A stretch of DNA of 64,000 nucleotides from assembly GCF_026278245.1 (NCBI RefSeq), contig NZ_CP111079.1:186001-250000 (forward strand), in the 5' to 3' direction. The notes beneath the pieces are model-generated. The model did not search any database and was not told the origin of the DNA. It saw nothing but the letters and a program-made list of their open reading frames with translations. The number at the start of each line of letters is the position of its first letter. The stretch's first letter is position 1. Made by a program: the position numbers and the translations under genes. Below are positions 1 through 8,813 of this stretch, piece by piece. The DNA comes from Pontibacter kalidii (GTDB taxonomy: Bacteria; Bacteroidota; Bacteroidia; Cytophagales; Hymenobacteraceae).

Positions 1-2379
1 ATCGCCACAGAGGCGAAGGTGGTGGCTATGCTCAAGGAAAAAGGCATCAATAAAAGCGACCTGACCCGTGAGGAGTTCCTCCAGTATGCCTGGGAATGGA
101 AAGAGAAATATGGCGGCATCATCCTGGAGCAGCTCAAGAAGCTCGGCGCCTCCTGCGACTGGGACCGCACCCGCTTCACCATGGAGGAGGACCTTTCTGC
201 TGCCGTAATAGAGGTGTTCGTGGACCTGTACCGCAAAGGTCAGATCTACCGCGGGGTGCGGATGGTAAACTGGGACCCGCAAGGCCAGACAGCGCTCTCC
301 GACGAGGAAGTGATTCCGAAAGATACCATGGCGAAGATGTACCACCTGAACTACGAAGTAGTGGCAGACGGTACGGCAGAGCCTGCCTACATAACCGTGG
401 CTACCTCGCGCCCGGAGACGATCATGGCCGACGTGGCTGTGGCCGTGAACCCAAACGACGAGCGCTACCAGCACCTGCACGGCAAGTCGGTGCGTATTCC
501 GTTGCTGGGTAAGGAGATTCCGGTAATATTAGATGAGTACGTAAGTATAGATTTCGGTACAGGCGCGCTGAAAGTAACGCCGGCCCACGACCTGAACGAC
601 TACGAGCTGGGCCAGAAGCACAAACTGCCAACCATCGACATCCTCAACAACGACGGCACCCTGAATGCGCAGGCGCAGCTGTATGTCGGCCAGGACCGTT
701 TCGCGGCACGCCGTAACATCGTAAAGGACCTTCAGGAAGCCGGCTTGCTGGTGAAAGTTGAAGAGTATGCCTCTGTCTTGCAAACTTCGGAACGTACCGG
801 TGCCGTGATTGAGCCGCGCCTCTCGATGCAGTGGTGGTGCAAGATGGACAAGATGGCCCAGCCTGCCTTGGAGTCGGTGATGAACGATGAGATTCGCCTG
901 CACCCGCCTAAGTTCAAGAACATGTACCGCTCCTGGATGGAGAACGTGCACGACTGGTGTATTTCGCGCCAGCTGTGGTGGGGCCAGCAGATTCCGGCTT
1001 ACTACCTGCCGGATGGTTCTTTTGTAGTGGCAACCAGCGCGGAAGAGGCGTTGGTTTTAGCCCGCAAAGAAAGCGGTAACGAGAACCTGCAGCTGTCAGA
1101 CCTGCGCCAGGACGAAGATGTGCTCGATACCTGGTTCTCGTCGTGGCTATGGCCGATTTCAGTGTTCGACGGCTTCAAAGACCCGGACAACAAGGATATC
1201 CTTTATTATTACCCGACCAATGACCTGGTAACGGCTCCGGAGATCCTGTTCTTCTGGGTGGCGCGCATGATCATGGCTGGTTTTGAGTTCCGCAACGAGC
1301 TGCCCTTCAAGAACGTGTACCTGACCGGCATCGTGCGCGATGCGCAGGGCCGTAAGATGTCCAAGTCGCTGGGCAACTCGCCCAACCCGCTCGACCTGAT
1401 CGACCAGTACGGTGCCGATGGTGTGCGTGCGGGTATGCTTTTCAGCTCGCCGGCCGGAAACGACCTGCTCTTCGATGAGAAGCTGGTGGAGCAGGGCCGT
1501 AACTTCTCGAACAAGATCTGGAACGCCTTCCGTCTGATCAAAGGCTGGGAGGTGGACGAAAGCCTGCCGTTCCCGAACGAGACAGCCGTGAAGTGGTTCG
1601 ACTCGCGCTTCAACGAGGCGTTCGTGCAGATCGAGGATCATTTCAGCAAATTCCGGATCTCGGATGCGCTGCTGGCCGTGTACAAGCTGGTGTGGGACGA
1701 TTTCTGCTCCAACTACCTGGAGATGATCAAGCCAGCCTACCAGCAGCCGATCGACAAGCAGACGATCGACACAACAGTCGGCTTCCTGGAGAAAGTGCTG
1801 AAGGTGCTGCATCCGTTTATGCCGTTCATCACGGAAGAGATCTGGCATGAATTGAAGGAGCGCAAGCCCAAGGAGTACCTGATCGTAGCGCCTTGGCCGA
1901 AGAAGGAGAAGTTCGACAAGGAGATCATCGAGAGAATGGAGAACGTGCTGAACGTGATCGGCTCTGTTCGTAACATCCGGAACTCCAAGAATATCGCGAA
2001 CTCCAAGCAGCTGGACCTGTACATTAAAGTGATGAACAGCGACAACTACGAGCCATTCCTGGGCATCATGCGCAAGCTGGGCAATCTGGATGAGATCAAG
2101 TTTGTGGAGGAGAGTATAGAAGGCGCCATCAGCTTTATCGTGGCCGGCGACGAGTTCTTCATTCCCATGGAAGGCAACATCGACGTGGAAGCAGAGCGCG
2201 AGCGCCTGACGAAGGAGCTGGAGTACACCAAGGGCTTCCTGCTAACGGTAGACAAAAAGCTGAGCAACGAGCGTTTTGTGAGCGGCGCGCCAGAGGCCGT
2301 GATCGCCAACGAGCGCAAGAAGAAAGCCGATGCGGAGGCCAAGATCAACGCCATCGAGCAGAGCCTGGCGGCGCTGTAA
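1..2379 (+). CDS. valS: Valyl-tRNA synthetase, 3' part (partial gene)
   Basis: Class I aminoacyl-tRNA synthetase that charges tRNA-Val in the cytoplasm. The reading frame is open from base 1 (IATEAKVVAML...), so the gene begins upstream of the window and the N-terminal HIGH motif is missing here. The KMSKS ATP-binding loop lies at 1354-1368, inside GRKMSKSLGNSPNP. Before it comes the editing (CP1) region with TVATSRPET, and after it the anticodon-binding helical domain. The last ~65 residues are rich in Glu, Lys and Arg and match the C-terminal coiled-coil arm typical of ValS. The gene ends with TAA at 2379 and is followed by a strong hairpin terminator shared with the convergent protease gene. 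The gene looks intact as far as it is visible. An internal GTG at 19 is only the first start-like codon in the window, not the real start. Confidence 0.97.
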   Translation: MATEAKVVAMLKEKGINKSDLTREEFLQYAWEWKEKYGGIILEQLKKLGASCDWDRTRFTMEEDLSAAVIEVFVDLYRKGQIYRGVRMVNWDPQGQTALSDEEVIPKDTMAKMYHLNYEVVADGTAEPAYITVATSRPETIMADVAVAVNPNDERYQHLHGKSVRIPLLGKEIPVILDEYVSIDFGTGALKVTPAHDLNDYELGQKHKLPTIDILNNDGTLNAQAQLYVGQDRFAARRNIVKDLQEAGLLVKVEEYASVLQTSERTGAVIEPRLSMQWWCKMDKMAQPALESVMNDEIRLHPPKFKNMYRSWMENVHDWCISRQLWWGQQIPAYYLPDGSFVVATSAEEALVLARKESGNENLQLSDLRQDEDVLDTWFSSWLWPISVFDGFKDPDNKDILYYYPTNDLVTAPEILFFWVARMIMAGFEFRNELPFKNVYLTGIVRDAQGRKMSKSLGNSPNPLDLIDQYGADGVRAGMLFSSPAGNDLLFDEKLVEQGRNFSNKIWNAFRLIKGWEVDESLPFPNETAVKWFDSRFNEAFVQIEDHFSKFRISDALLAVYKLVWDDFCSNYLEMIKPAYQQPIDKQTIDTTVGFLEKVLKVLHPFMPFITEEIWHELKERKPKEYLIVAPWPKKEKFDKEIIERMENVLNVIGSVRNIRNSKNIANSKQLDLYIKVMNSDNYEPFLGIMRKLGNLDEIKFVEESIEGAISFIVAGDEFFIPMEGNIDVEAERERLTKELEYTKGFLLTVDKKLSNERFVSGAPEAVIANERKKKADAEAKINAIEQSLAAL

Positions 2380-2404
2380 ACGCAAAGTATAAAGTATAAA
2401 GCAC

Positions 2405-2445
2405 AAAACCGGCCGCCCCTTTACGGGAGCGGCCGGTTTTGTTTT
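2405..2445. terminator. Bidirectional Rho-independent terminator
   Basis: Perfect 12-bp stem, AAAACCGGCCGC at 2405-2416 paired with GCGGCCGGTTTT at 2429-2440, and a 12-base loop. T-rich sequence follows on both strands. It lies between convergent valS and the subtilase gene and should serve both. Confidence 0.9.
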
Positions 2446-2468
2446 CTAACATTCTAAACTGTGCCTGC

Positions 2469-5201
2469 TTAGCGCACCAGCACCATTCTGTTGGAGGTTA
2501 CCTTGCCCCCGGCTTCCACCCGGTAAATATAGGTGCCGCCTGGCAGGCTGCTGCCGTCAAACTGCAGGCTGTGCTTACCGGCAGGCTTGCCCTCGGCCAG
2601 CACGGTCTGCACCCTGTTGCCCAGTACGTCGAACACCTCTATTGTTACATAACCATCCTTCTCTACCGCATAGTTAATGGTGGTAACATGCGTGAAGGGG
2701 TTAGGGTAGGAAAAGCTCTTTTCCCATAGCGCCTGCTCTGCCTGCAGCTCAGAGGTACTGGAGGTGGAAGCAACTGGCTGTGTGGTGGCCTCCCAGTGGG
2801 TCTGGGTTCTGGTAACGATCACGGCAAACTCCCCACGGGTAACGCTCTGTAGCGGCTTAAATGTGGCGTGCATTTGCGGCAACAGGTCAAACGGGCCCTG
2901 CGTTACGGAGTAAAAGGCGTTGATTAGGCCCATGTCCAGGGCCACGCTCACGTAACCCTCCAGGCCGGCCGGAATATCTTTGGCATCCTCAACCGGAATT
3001 TTCTTCCCGTCTACGGTTACAGTAACGGTTTTGCCATTGCGCTGCAGTGCCTGCTCCTGCAGGCCCAGGCTTTGCACCAGCGAGTAGGCCAGTTCTGCCC
3101 GGTTAACATTTGCTTTCGGGTTAAACTTGCCTGATCCATCGGTTCTCATGACACCGTTGTAGCTGTGCAGGCGGTCTCTGAGGGCGGCTCCTTTGGCTGT
3201 TACCGACTCTGCTAATAGCAGGTCGTTGCCGCTCACATCTCGGAAGGATACAGCGCCGTTCGTAGGGAAGTACTGGCGTACAGCCTGTCCCATCATCAGG
3301 TAATCTGCCAGCTGTATTCTCTTGAGCGGTTCGTCCGGCTTATAGCCACCTCCTAAACCGTCTGCCAATCGTGCACTCACAGCCATCTTGATAGAGGCTT
3401 CCGCCGGATGCCCCACGATATCATTCAGGCCGGTTGTGCCGCTCAGCTGCAGGCTGGTAATAGAGCCAGTGATTGTCTCAGGTAAGGCAACGCCCTGCAG
3501 GCCTTCGATCTTCAGCGTCCAGGTGCCCGGCATGGGAGAGGCTACGGCCATCCCTCTGTCGAACGTAAGGGCGAAGAGAACCGGAATGCCCGAGCGGTAC
3601 TGTGTGCCGTCCGGCGCGAGCAGGATCAGGTTTACCGGGTTGCCTGTTTCGCCAAGCAATCCTCCGGAGGTTATTTTAGCTTCGATACCCGTGGTGCCTT
3701 CTGCTACTGAGAACTGCATCTGGTTATTTGCAGTTAGCAAGGGGTTGTAATCGATGGTGAAGTTCTGGACCTCTTTAGACGTGTTGATGCTGCTGTTGAA
3801 CTTTCTGTTCAGGTTGAGAGCCGTTCCGAAAGGAGTGCTTCTGAAAATATAGTCTACGGCAGCATAAGCGTTCACATAACCTGCGCCCACTTCCCAGGGC
3901 TCACGGTTTGGCATGTTAGTGGCCGTTTTCTGCAGGATGTCTTTTACCTGAGCAGGAGAGAGCGAAGGGTTGGCCTCCAGCATCAAAGCTACGATACCAG
4001 CTACGTGGGGCGTGGCCATAGAAGTGCCGCTCATGTGTGTGTAGAAAGGGACATGGGCAGGCTCCAGATTCTCTATGTCCTGTTGGGCAGCCAATGATGC
4101 CACTGGTCCCAGAACCCTGGTAGAAACGATATCCACGCCAGGAGCTACAATGGTTGGTCTGTTTTCGAAAGTCCAGGTTTCGCCATCTATGCTAAAAACG
4201 CCACCTTCTCCCTTCACGCCTCTGGAGGAAAACTCCGCCAACCGGCCATACTTGTCGCCGGCGCCCACCGAGATAACCCATGGGGCAATAGCATAAGGGT
4301 TATGCGTGTCGGAGCTTGGACCTTCGTTACCTGCGGCAAACACAGAGACAATGCCGCGGTCATAAGCCTTCTTAGAGGCCACGTTCACAGGGTTGTTCGG
4401 GTCAAAGTCGCCCGAGGTGCCCCAGGAGTTGCTGATTACTCGGATGCCGTACTCGTACTGGTGCGTTAAGGCATAGTCGTAGCCACCAATGGCATCCAAA
4501 ATAAAAAGTGCCCCACCAGAGCCGTACCCGATCAGGTCTGCGCCTGGAGCGGCACCCTCGTACAGGCCACCCGACTTGGCGCCATTGCCGCCAACGCTAC
4601 CGGCGCAGTGTGTGCCGTGACCAGAGTTGGTGTCGGTGTTAGGTACGTTTTCCAGCCATGTTACCGGGAGCATGCTATCCAGGCTGTTGAGGTTGGTGGT
4701 GCCCATCACGTTCTGTACCAGGTGTGTGCCGAGTTTGATGTCGTCGTGCGTGCCATCCACGCCGCTGTCGTTGATCATCACGCCCACGCCCTTGCCCGAT
4801 ACAGGCATGCCGTTGTTACGGGATGTCATGAGCTTATCGCCTCTCAACCTTTGCACCCCTGTCAGGTTGGTGCCATTGTAGTTGAAGTAGGTGAGCTTTT
4901 TGTTGAGGTAAACTGATTTCACAGCCGGGTTGCTGGCCAGACCTTCTATTTGTGAAGCGGTAGCAAGTACACCGGCTATCGGCAAGGATTTGAAAGTAAC
5001 TCCTTTGGTGATACCTAAAGAGTTTAACAGGGAAATGTCGGCAGGAGTAGGGGCTGCATTGCCATGGAAGGTGACAACTACCCCCAGCGAGCCGGTAGTT
5101 GTTTGCAGCAACTCTTTAAGCTCCTTGTCGAGCGTAGCCTGTGCCAATGCAGATCCCGCAAACATGACGAGGGCTACAACTAAGGTAATAAGGTGTTTCA
5201 T
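2469..5201 (-). CDS. Secreted subtilisin-like (S8) protease with SLH-like modules and T9SS sorting signal
   Basis: Extracellular or cell-surface serine endopeptidase of 910 residues. A signal peptide (MKHLITLVVALVMFAGSALAQ) is followed by a short propeptide-like part. The S8 catalytic triad is visible: Asp145 in INDSGVDGTH, His195 in SGHGTHCAG, Ser394 in MSGTSMATPHVAG, with the oxyanion Asn292 in AAGNEG. After a beta-rich stretch come about two or three S-layer-homology-like units (FRDVSG...NPKANVNRAELA; ...FKPLQSVTRGEFAVIV). The protein ends with a type A T9SS signal (YPNPFTHVTTINY ... GGTYIYRVEAGGK). T9SS C-termini normally direct export and anchoring to the outer-membrane surface. SLH modules are classically linked to Gram-positive wall polymers, so the combination is unusual. 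Convergent with valS. Function as a general surface protease is inferred; the substrate is unknown. Confidence 0.92.
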   Translation of the reverse strand: MKHLITLVVALVMFAGSALAQATLDKELKELLQTTTGSLGVVVTFHGNAAPTPADISLLNSLGITKGVTFKSLPIAGVLATASQIEGLASNPAVKSVYLNKKLTYFNYNGTNLTGVQRLRGDKLMTSRNNGMPVSGKGVGVMINDSGVDGTHDDIKLGTHLVQNVMGTTNLNSLDSMLPVTWLENVPNTDTNSGHGTHCAGSVGGNGAKSGGLYEGAAPGADLIGYGSGGALFILDAIGGYDYALTHQYEYGIRVISNSWGTSGDFDPNNPVNVASKKAYDRGIVSVFAAGNEGPSSDTHNPYAIAPWVISVGAGDKYGRLAEFSSRGVKGEGGVFSIDGETWTFENRPTIVAPGVDIVSTRVLGPVASLAAQQDIENLEPAHVPFYTHMSGTSMATPHVAGIVALMLEANPSLSPAQVKDILQKTATNMPNREPWEVGAGYVNAYAAVDYIFRSTPFGTALNLNRKFNSSINTSKEVQNFTIDYNPLLTANNQMQFSVAEGTTGIEAKITSGGLLGETGNPVNLILLAPDGTQYRSGIPVLFALTFDRGMAVASPMPGTWTLKIEGLQGVALPETITGSITSLQLSGTTGLNDIVGHPAEASIKMAVSARLADGLGGGYKPDEPLKRIQLADYLMMGQAVRQYFPTNGAVSFRDVSGNDLLLAESVTAKGAALRDRLHSYNGVMRTDGSGKFNPKANVNRAELAYSLVQSLGLQEQALQRNGKTVTVTVDGKKIPVEDAKDIPAGLEGYVSVALDMGLINAFYSVTQGPFDLLPQMHATFKPLQSVTRGEFAVIVTRTQTHWEATTQPVASTSSTSELQAEQALWEKSFSYPNPFTHVTTINYAVEKDGYVTIEVFDVLGNRVQTVLAEGKPAGKHSLQFDGSSLPGGTYIYRVEAGGKVTSNRMVLVR

Positions 5202-5660
5202 GGTGAGATGATTAAAAGTGTTACATATAAATTGTGTTTAATAGGGTATTCAGAAAGTCTGGAATTGCACCGGCTAAAAACAGCAGGGGCTGGTGTAACT
5301 GTGGGTATAGTCTGGTGTAGATAGGTGTGGTAGCGGGAATAATTGGATTATACTTAATAGTATATGCTTTTGTTGCTCCTAATGCGCGATTATGATTCTG
5401 AAATTTAGGATGTTACAACATCTTTGCCTCTGCTGGTTGTCGTATGAGAGAAGGGGAAATTGCAGCTATTATACAAATAGATGTTTGATTATATTGTAAA
5501 TAAATTGTACTAAAATATGTTTTTTTGTAGGGTATAGTAGCAGGATGTGCTACAAACCAAAGTTTATACCTGTAGCATCCCATGGCGTCTTTCAAATTAG
5601 CCACCTATATAGTAAGTTTAAGGTAAAAGTATGTTTAAGGTAAATCCCAGCATATCAACC
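5202..5660. other. AT-rich spacer between divergent protease and ThuA genes
   Basis: This spacer must hold the promoters of both divergent genes. It is clearly more AT-rich than its neighbours. An imperfect inverted repeat (GGATGTGCTACA near 5551 against TGTAGCATCC near 5572, with a two-base bulge) is the only structure I see. I found no convincing TAnnTTTG box. A 63-codon minus-strand reading frame (5413-5604) has no recognisable features and I do not call it a gene. Confidence 0.5.
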
Positions 5661-6422
5661 ATGAAGAACAAACCCGTACTTTATACTTTGTTACTGCTGC
5701 TTACCTGTGGCGTCTTTTCCTGTACATCGGCAGAGTCTGACGCTGCAGAAACGATGGCGCAGCAGGAGCACGAAAAAAAGATCCTGGTGTTTTCCAAGAC
5801 CACTGGTTTCCGGCACAAGTCCATCCCGGCAGGGAAGGCGGCTTTGTTGCAGTTGGGAAAGGAGCACAAGGTGGCCGTTGACACTACCGAGAATGCGGCT
5901 GTTTTTACGGCCGATTCGTTAGCGCAGTATGCAGTTGTTGTGTTCCTGAACACCACCAAGGATGTGCTGGATGCGGAGCAGCAGGCCGCCTTCGAGAAGT
6001 ATATACAGTCGGGCGGAGGCTTTGCTGGTGTACACGCGGCTACCGATACTGAGTTCAACTGGCCCTGGTACAATCAGTTGGTAGGCGCTTACTTTGCCAA
6101 CCACCCCGAGATTCAGGCAGCAGCCATTGATGTGCTGGACAAAAATCACCCTTCCACCACACACCTGCCCGACCGTTGGGAGCGTGAGGACGAATGGTAC
6201 AATTTTAAAAGTATGAACCCGGATGTACACGTGCTGGCCAACCTGGACGAGAAAAGCTACAAAGGCGGCGAAAACGGCGAGCAACACCCCATTGCCTGGT
6301 ACCATGAATTTGATGGGGGCCGCGCGTTCTACACCGCCCTGGGCCATACGGAGGAGAGCTACCGCGAAGAAGCTTTCCTGCAGCACCTATGGGGCGGTAT
6401 AAAGTATGCGATGGGAGAGTAA
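5661..6422 (+). CDS. ThuA-like domain lipoprotein
   Basis: Predicted lipoprotein of 253 residues with a ThuA-like (class I glutamine-amidotransferase-like) fold. I chose the ATG at 5661 rather than 5631 because it gives a proper signal peptide (MKNKPVLYTLLLLLTCGVFSC) ending in a lipobox Cys. The body shows the family pattern: KILVFSKTTGFRHKSI near the N-terminus, then VVFLNTT, GGGFAGVHAATDTEFNWPWY, HPIAWYHEFDGGRAFYTALGHTEESY and a C-terminal LWGGIKYAMG. ThuA-like proteins are often associated with sugar metabolism in Bacteroidetes, but the reaction is not established, and no sugar genes are adjacent here. Transcribed alone and closed by a strong palindromic terminator. Confidence 0.9.
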   Translation: MKNKPVLYTLLLLLTCGVFSCTSAESDAAETMAQQEHEKKILVFSKTTGFRHKSIPAGKAALLQLGKEHKVAVDTTENAAVFTADSLAQYAVVVFLNTTKDVLDAEQQAAFEKYIQSGGGFAGVHAATDTEFNWPWYNQLVGAYFANHPEIQAAAIDVLDKNHPSTTHLPDRWEREDEWYNFKSMNPDVHVLANLDEKSYKGGENGEQHPIAWYHEFDGGRAFYTALGHTEESYREEAFLQHLWGGIKYAMGE

Positions 6423-6461
6423 GATTTACATAATGTATAAACAACCTGCGGCGGCAGGAGC

Positions 6462-6499
6462 AGCGCGCCTGGAAGTATACTTCCGGGCGCGCTTTTTTA
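6462..6499 (+). terminator. Rho-independent terminator with AAGTATACTT at its centre
   Basis: A 32-base palindrome (6462-6493) with one G-T pair, arms AGCGCGCC(T)GG / CC(G)GGCGCGCT, is followed by a run of T. Its centre is the perfect palindrome AAGTATACTT, two overlapping half-copies of the motif scattered over the whole window. Confidence 0.85.
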
Positions 6500-6597
6500 T
6501 GGAGTGGCCGGGTGAAGTATAAATCTCCGCACCTATGCAACCCTCGACTAGGTGTTAGGGCTCTTACAGGTATAGATCCAACCCTACCCTAAAAACT

Positions 6598-7047
6598 ATG
6601 GCCAACTACCTGCTTTCCCTGCTGATGATACTGCTGATGACCCAATGCCAGCGAGAGGAGGTACTGCCGCAGGAATCGGAGCTTGGGAAAGCCTTTCTGC
6701 TGAAGCAGGACGAACGGCTGAAGGTAACCGGGGACGAAACCACGGCGCTGGCGCTGCAGGTGGAGGAGGTAAACGACTCGCGCTGCCCTGAGGACGTGGT
6801 GTGCGTGTGGTACGGGAATGCGGTGGTGAAGCTGAAAGTATACAGTAGTAGCAGCGGTAAAAGCCAGACACTCACCTTCTGCATCGGCGATTGCAAACCA
6901 GAACCGGCTCGGGGCAAGCATACTTTAATGGCGGAGGTTGATGGGCAGGCGTACGAAATTACGCTGCTGGAGGTGCTGCCCTTCCCAAACTCTACCGAGG
7001 AACAACCCGCCAAGCAGGTGAAACTGCTGGTGAAGAAGGCCGGCTAA
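6598..7047 (+). CDS. Small conserved lipoprotein with DSRCP...CVW motif
   Basis: A 149-residue predicted lipoprotein: MANYLLSLLMILLMTQC gives a signal peptide ending in a lipobox Cys. The middle holds the pattern NDSRCPEDVVCVWYGNA with paired Cys and Trp, then FCIGDCKP with two further Cys. I have seen this pattern in short Bacteroidetes lipoproteins of unknown role. The four Cys outside the lipobox suggest two disulfides in a small beta domain of the periplasm or outer membrane. No enzyme motif is visible. The gene stands alone between a terminator and a dispersed repeat. Function unknown. Confidence 0.75.
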   Translation: MANYLLSLLMILLMTQCQREEVLPQESELGKAFLLKQDERLKVTGDETTALALQVEEVNDSRCPEDVVCVWYGNAVVKLKVYSSSSGKSQTLTFCIGDCKPEPARGKHTLMAEVDGQAYEITLLEVLPFPNSTEEQPAKQVKLLVKKAG

Positions 7048-7121
7048 ACCGTAGCACATGGGCCACAGGCTGCTTATGCTTTAATGTATACTTTTCATGC
7101 TTATACTGGTGGCAACGCTAA

Positions 7122-7358
7122 AGCAGCGGCTATCGAAATGATATCCAATCTTTCCGTTGAGCGCCTTGTAGATTTCCGGTGCCGAAGGCAGCCCGAGGCA
7201 CGAGGGCAGGTAATGTACACAGCGCGATGCGGGAAGACGAGCCCTCTCGGGCTGGAGAGCACCAATGTCAGAAATGAAACAGTAGGTTTGTGGGAACTAC
7301 AGGATCAGCAGTAGCTAGAAAGTATAGCTTGGTTGAGGTTGAAGGGAGCAGCGGCTAT
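7122..7358 (+). repeat. Dispersed ~240-bp repeat, copy A
   Basis: Copy A begins with AGCAGCGGCTATCGA (7122-7136) and ends with AGCAGCGGCTAT (7347-7358), a direct repeat at both edges. Inside are GTTGAGCGCCTTGTAGA, ACAGCGCGATGC, and GGGCTGGAGAGCACCAA. The same blocks recur at 31563-31805 (same orientation), 33731-33964 and 48737-48983 (inverted). A 76-codon frame crosses it, but its counterpart in copy B meets a stop, so I regard it as non-coding. It occupies most of the spacer 7048-7499. Confidence 0.85.
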
Positions 7359-7499
7359 GAAAGTATAAATCAAGTATGAGCCGGTTGGTTGGGTTTGGTG
7401 CAAAGTATAAATCCGTGCTGCAGATGCCTGACATACCTCCAGGCAAAGGCCCTTGCCAGTACCAACTGCCGGTTGAAAGTATACCCAAATCTGTCACCT

Positions 7500-8324
7500 A
7501 TGAAACAAGCTTTCACCTTTCTTTTGCTGCTGCTCACCTTTGCCTCGGGGGCGCAAAGTATAACACTGCAGGGCTTGGTGCTGTCCAGGGATAGCGACAA
7601 ACCACTGCCTTATGTCAACATCGGCATTCGGAACAAAAATATCGGCACCGCTTCAGACGAGCAGGGACAATTCATACTTTCGCTGCCGCGGGAACACGCG
7701 CAGGATACGCTGACTTTCTCGGCTGTAGGGTACCATGAGCAGGCAGTGCCGGTACGGGAGATGGCAAGTATAAAACCGCTGGAAGTGAGGCTGCAGGAGA
7801 AGGTTACCCCTTTGCAGGAGGTGGTGGTGCAGCGCCGCAAGTTAAAAGTCAGAAGACTGGGGGTGACGGGGCGGCTGCCGGTGGTGTGGGGAAATCCGGA
7901 CCAGAAGGAAAGCCGCGATATTTACGAGTTCGCCAACCTGATCGAGGTGAGAGAGAAGCCGTCGAAGTTGCTTTCGGCGCATTTCTATCTTTCCAGCTCT
8001 AAGTTAGACTCTGCCTTGTTCCGCATCAACCTTTACAAAAGTACCAACGGACAGCCCGGGGAGCGGCTGGTAGAGCAGAGCATTGTGCAGCGGCTGCCGG
8101 CCAAAGGTGGTTGGGTAAGCGTAGACCTGGAGGCCTTGGATATATATGCGGCGGAGGATTTTTACCTGGGCATCGAGTACCTGCCTGCAGAGGGCGCAGT
8201 CAGAAAGGCGATCATGCTGGGCGGCAAACTGGGCGGCTCCAGCTACTCCCGCAAGGCAAGCCTGGGCAGTTGGGAGAAGTTTGTCGGCGCCAGCCTGAGC
8301 GGCTATGTTACCGTGATGCAGTGA
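7500..8324 (+). CDS. Carboxypeptidase-regulatory-like (CarboxypepD_reg) domain protein
   Basis: Secreted or outer-membrane-associated protein of 274 residues. The ATG at 7500 was chosen over the upstream start at 7389 because it gives a clean signal peptide (MKQAFTFLLLLLTFASGAQ); the upstream frame runs through repeat-flanking sequence. Residues ~20-105 form a CarboxypepD_reg-like beta domain (ITLQGLVLSRDSDKPLPYVNIGIRNKNIGTASDEQGQF...), as at the N-termini of TonB-dependent receptors. There is no receptor barrel; the remaining ~170 residues are of unknown type and include LPAKGGWVSVDLEALDI. Likely a periplasmic or outer-membrane accessory protein; the role is not known. It is followed by the tRNA-Leu gene. 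Confidence 0.8.
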   Translation: MKQAFTFLLLLLTFASGAQSITLQGLVLSRDSDKPLPYVNIGIRNKNIGTASDEQGQFILSLPREHAQDTLTFSAVGYHEQAVPVREMASIKPLEVRLQEKVTPLQEVVVQRRKLKVRRLGVTGRLPVVWGNPDQKESRDIYEFANLIEVREKPSKLLSAHFYLSSSKLDSALFRINLYKSTNGQPGERLVEQSIVQRLPAKGGWVSVDLEALDIYAAEDFYLGIEYLPAEGAVRKAIMLGGKLGGSSYSRKASLGSWEKFVGASLSGYVTVMQ

Positions 8325-8403
8325 TAGTAGCTGAGCCACAGCGGATTGCGTTAGATACATGGTGTTTTATACTTGTCAGGAAAAATATCCGCCCCCGGAT
8401 GTA

Positions 8404-8433
8404 TTGCATATATAAATCTGCTTAGTATATTTG
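8404..8433 (+). promoter_or_regulatory. Bacteroidetes-type promoter of tRNA-Leu
   Basis: TTG at 8404-8406, a 19-base spacer, and TATATTTG at 8426-8433, which fits the -33 / -7 (TAnnTTTG) promoter of this phylum exactly. Transcription would start about 8439, some 30 bases before the tRNA. Confidence 0.75.
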
Positions 8434-8469
8434 CAGTACCAATCCTTAGCCGCGGTTAGGGAACAGAAT

Positions 8470-8551
8470 GCGCAAGTGGCGAAATTGGTAGACGCGCTGT
8501 CTTCAGGCGGCAGTTCCGCAAGGTGTGAAGGTTCGAGTCCTTTCTTGCGCA
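8470..8551 (+). tRNA. tRNA-Leu (anticodon CAG)
   Basis: The cloverleaf folds from the sequence. Acceptor GCGCAAG (8470-8476) pairs with CTTGCGC (8544-8550), with discriminator A at 8551. The D-arm holds TTGGTAGA. The anticodon stem CTGTC/GGCAG closes the loop TTCAGGC with anticodon CAG. A long class II variable arm (TTCCGCAAGGTGTG region) and a T-arm with TTCGAGT follow. The CCA end is not encoded. It sits between its own promoter and terminator. Confidence 0.97.
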
Positions 8552-8556
8552 CAGAA

Positions 8557-8590
8557 AGAGGCTAATCGGAAACGGTTAGCCTCTTTTGCT
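8557..8590 (+). terminator. Terminator of tRNA-Leu
   Basis: Stem AGAGGCTAATC / GGTTAGCCTCT around a GGAAAC loop, followed by TTTTGCTTT, starting about six bases after the tRNA. Confidence 0.8.
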
Positions 8591-8631
8591 TTATCCCCTC
8601 TCCAAGCTTTAGGCCCAATTTGTCTGGATTA

Positions 8632-8662
8632 CTTTCTTTGGCAGAAGCGACGCCAAAGAAAG
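8632..8662. repeat. Perfect 11-bp inverted repeat
   Basis: CTTTCTTTGGC (8632-8642) and GCCAAAGAAAG (8652-8662) around a 9-base loop. No T-run follows, so it is not a plain terminator. It resembles short intergenic palindromes that are scattered in Cytophagales genomes. The rest of the spacer to 8813 shows nothing else. Confidence 0.6.
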
Positions 8663-8813
8663 CCAGAGCTGCTTTTCAGAACATTTTTTTGAATTCGAAG
8701 TATGGCAAGCGGAGGAGCATGTATATATTCAGGACTATATCTGCCGCAAGAGTGGCTAAAGCGGGATAAAAAGTGCAATTTGAGCAAATACATCACCTAA
8801 TACCCTGTATTTT

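Noticed and set aside
5413..5604. 63-codon minus-strand frame upstream of the protease gene
   Set aside because: AT-rich spacer with no signal peptide, motif or neighbour support.
7084..7314. 76-codon frame in repeat copy A, with a matching peptide in copy D
   Set aside because: The equivalent frame in copy B meets a stop just before the shared part and no start or length is conserved; it reflects repeat similarity, not a gene.
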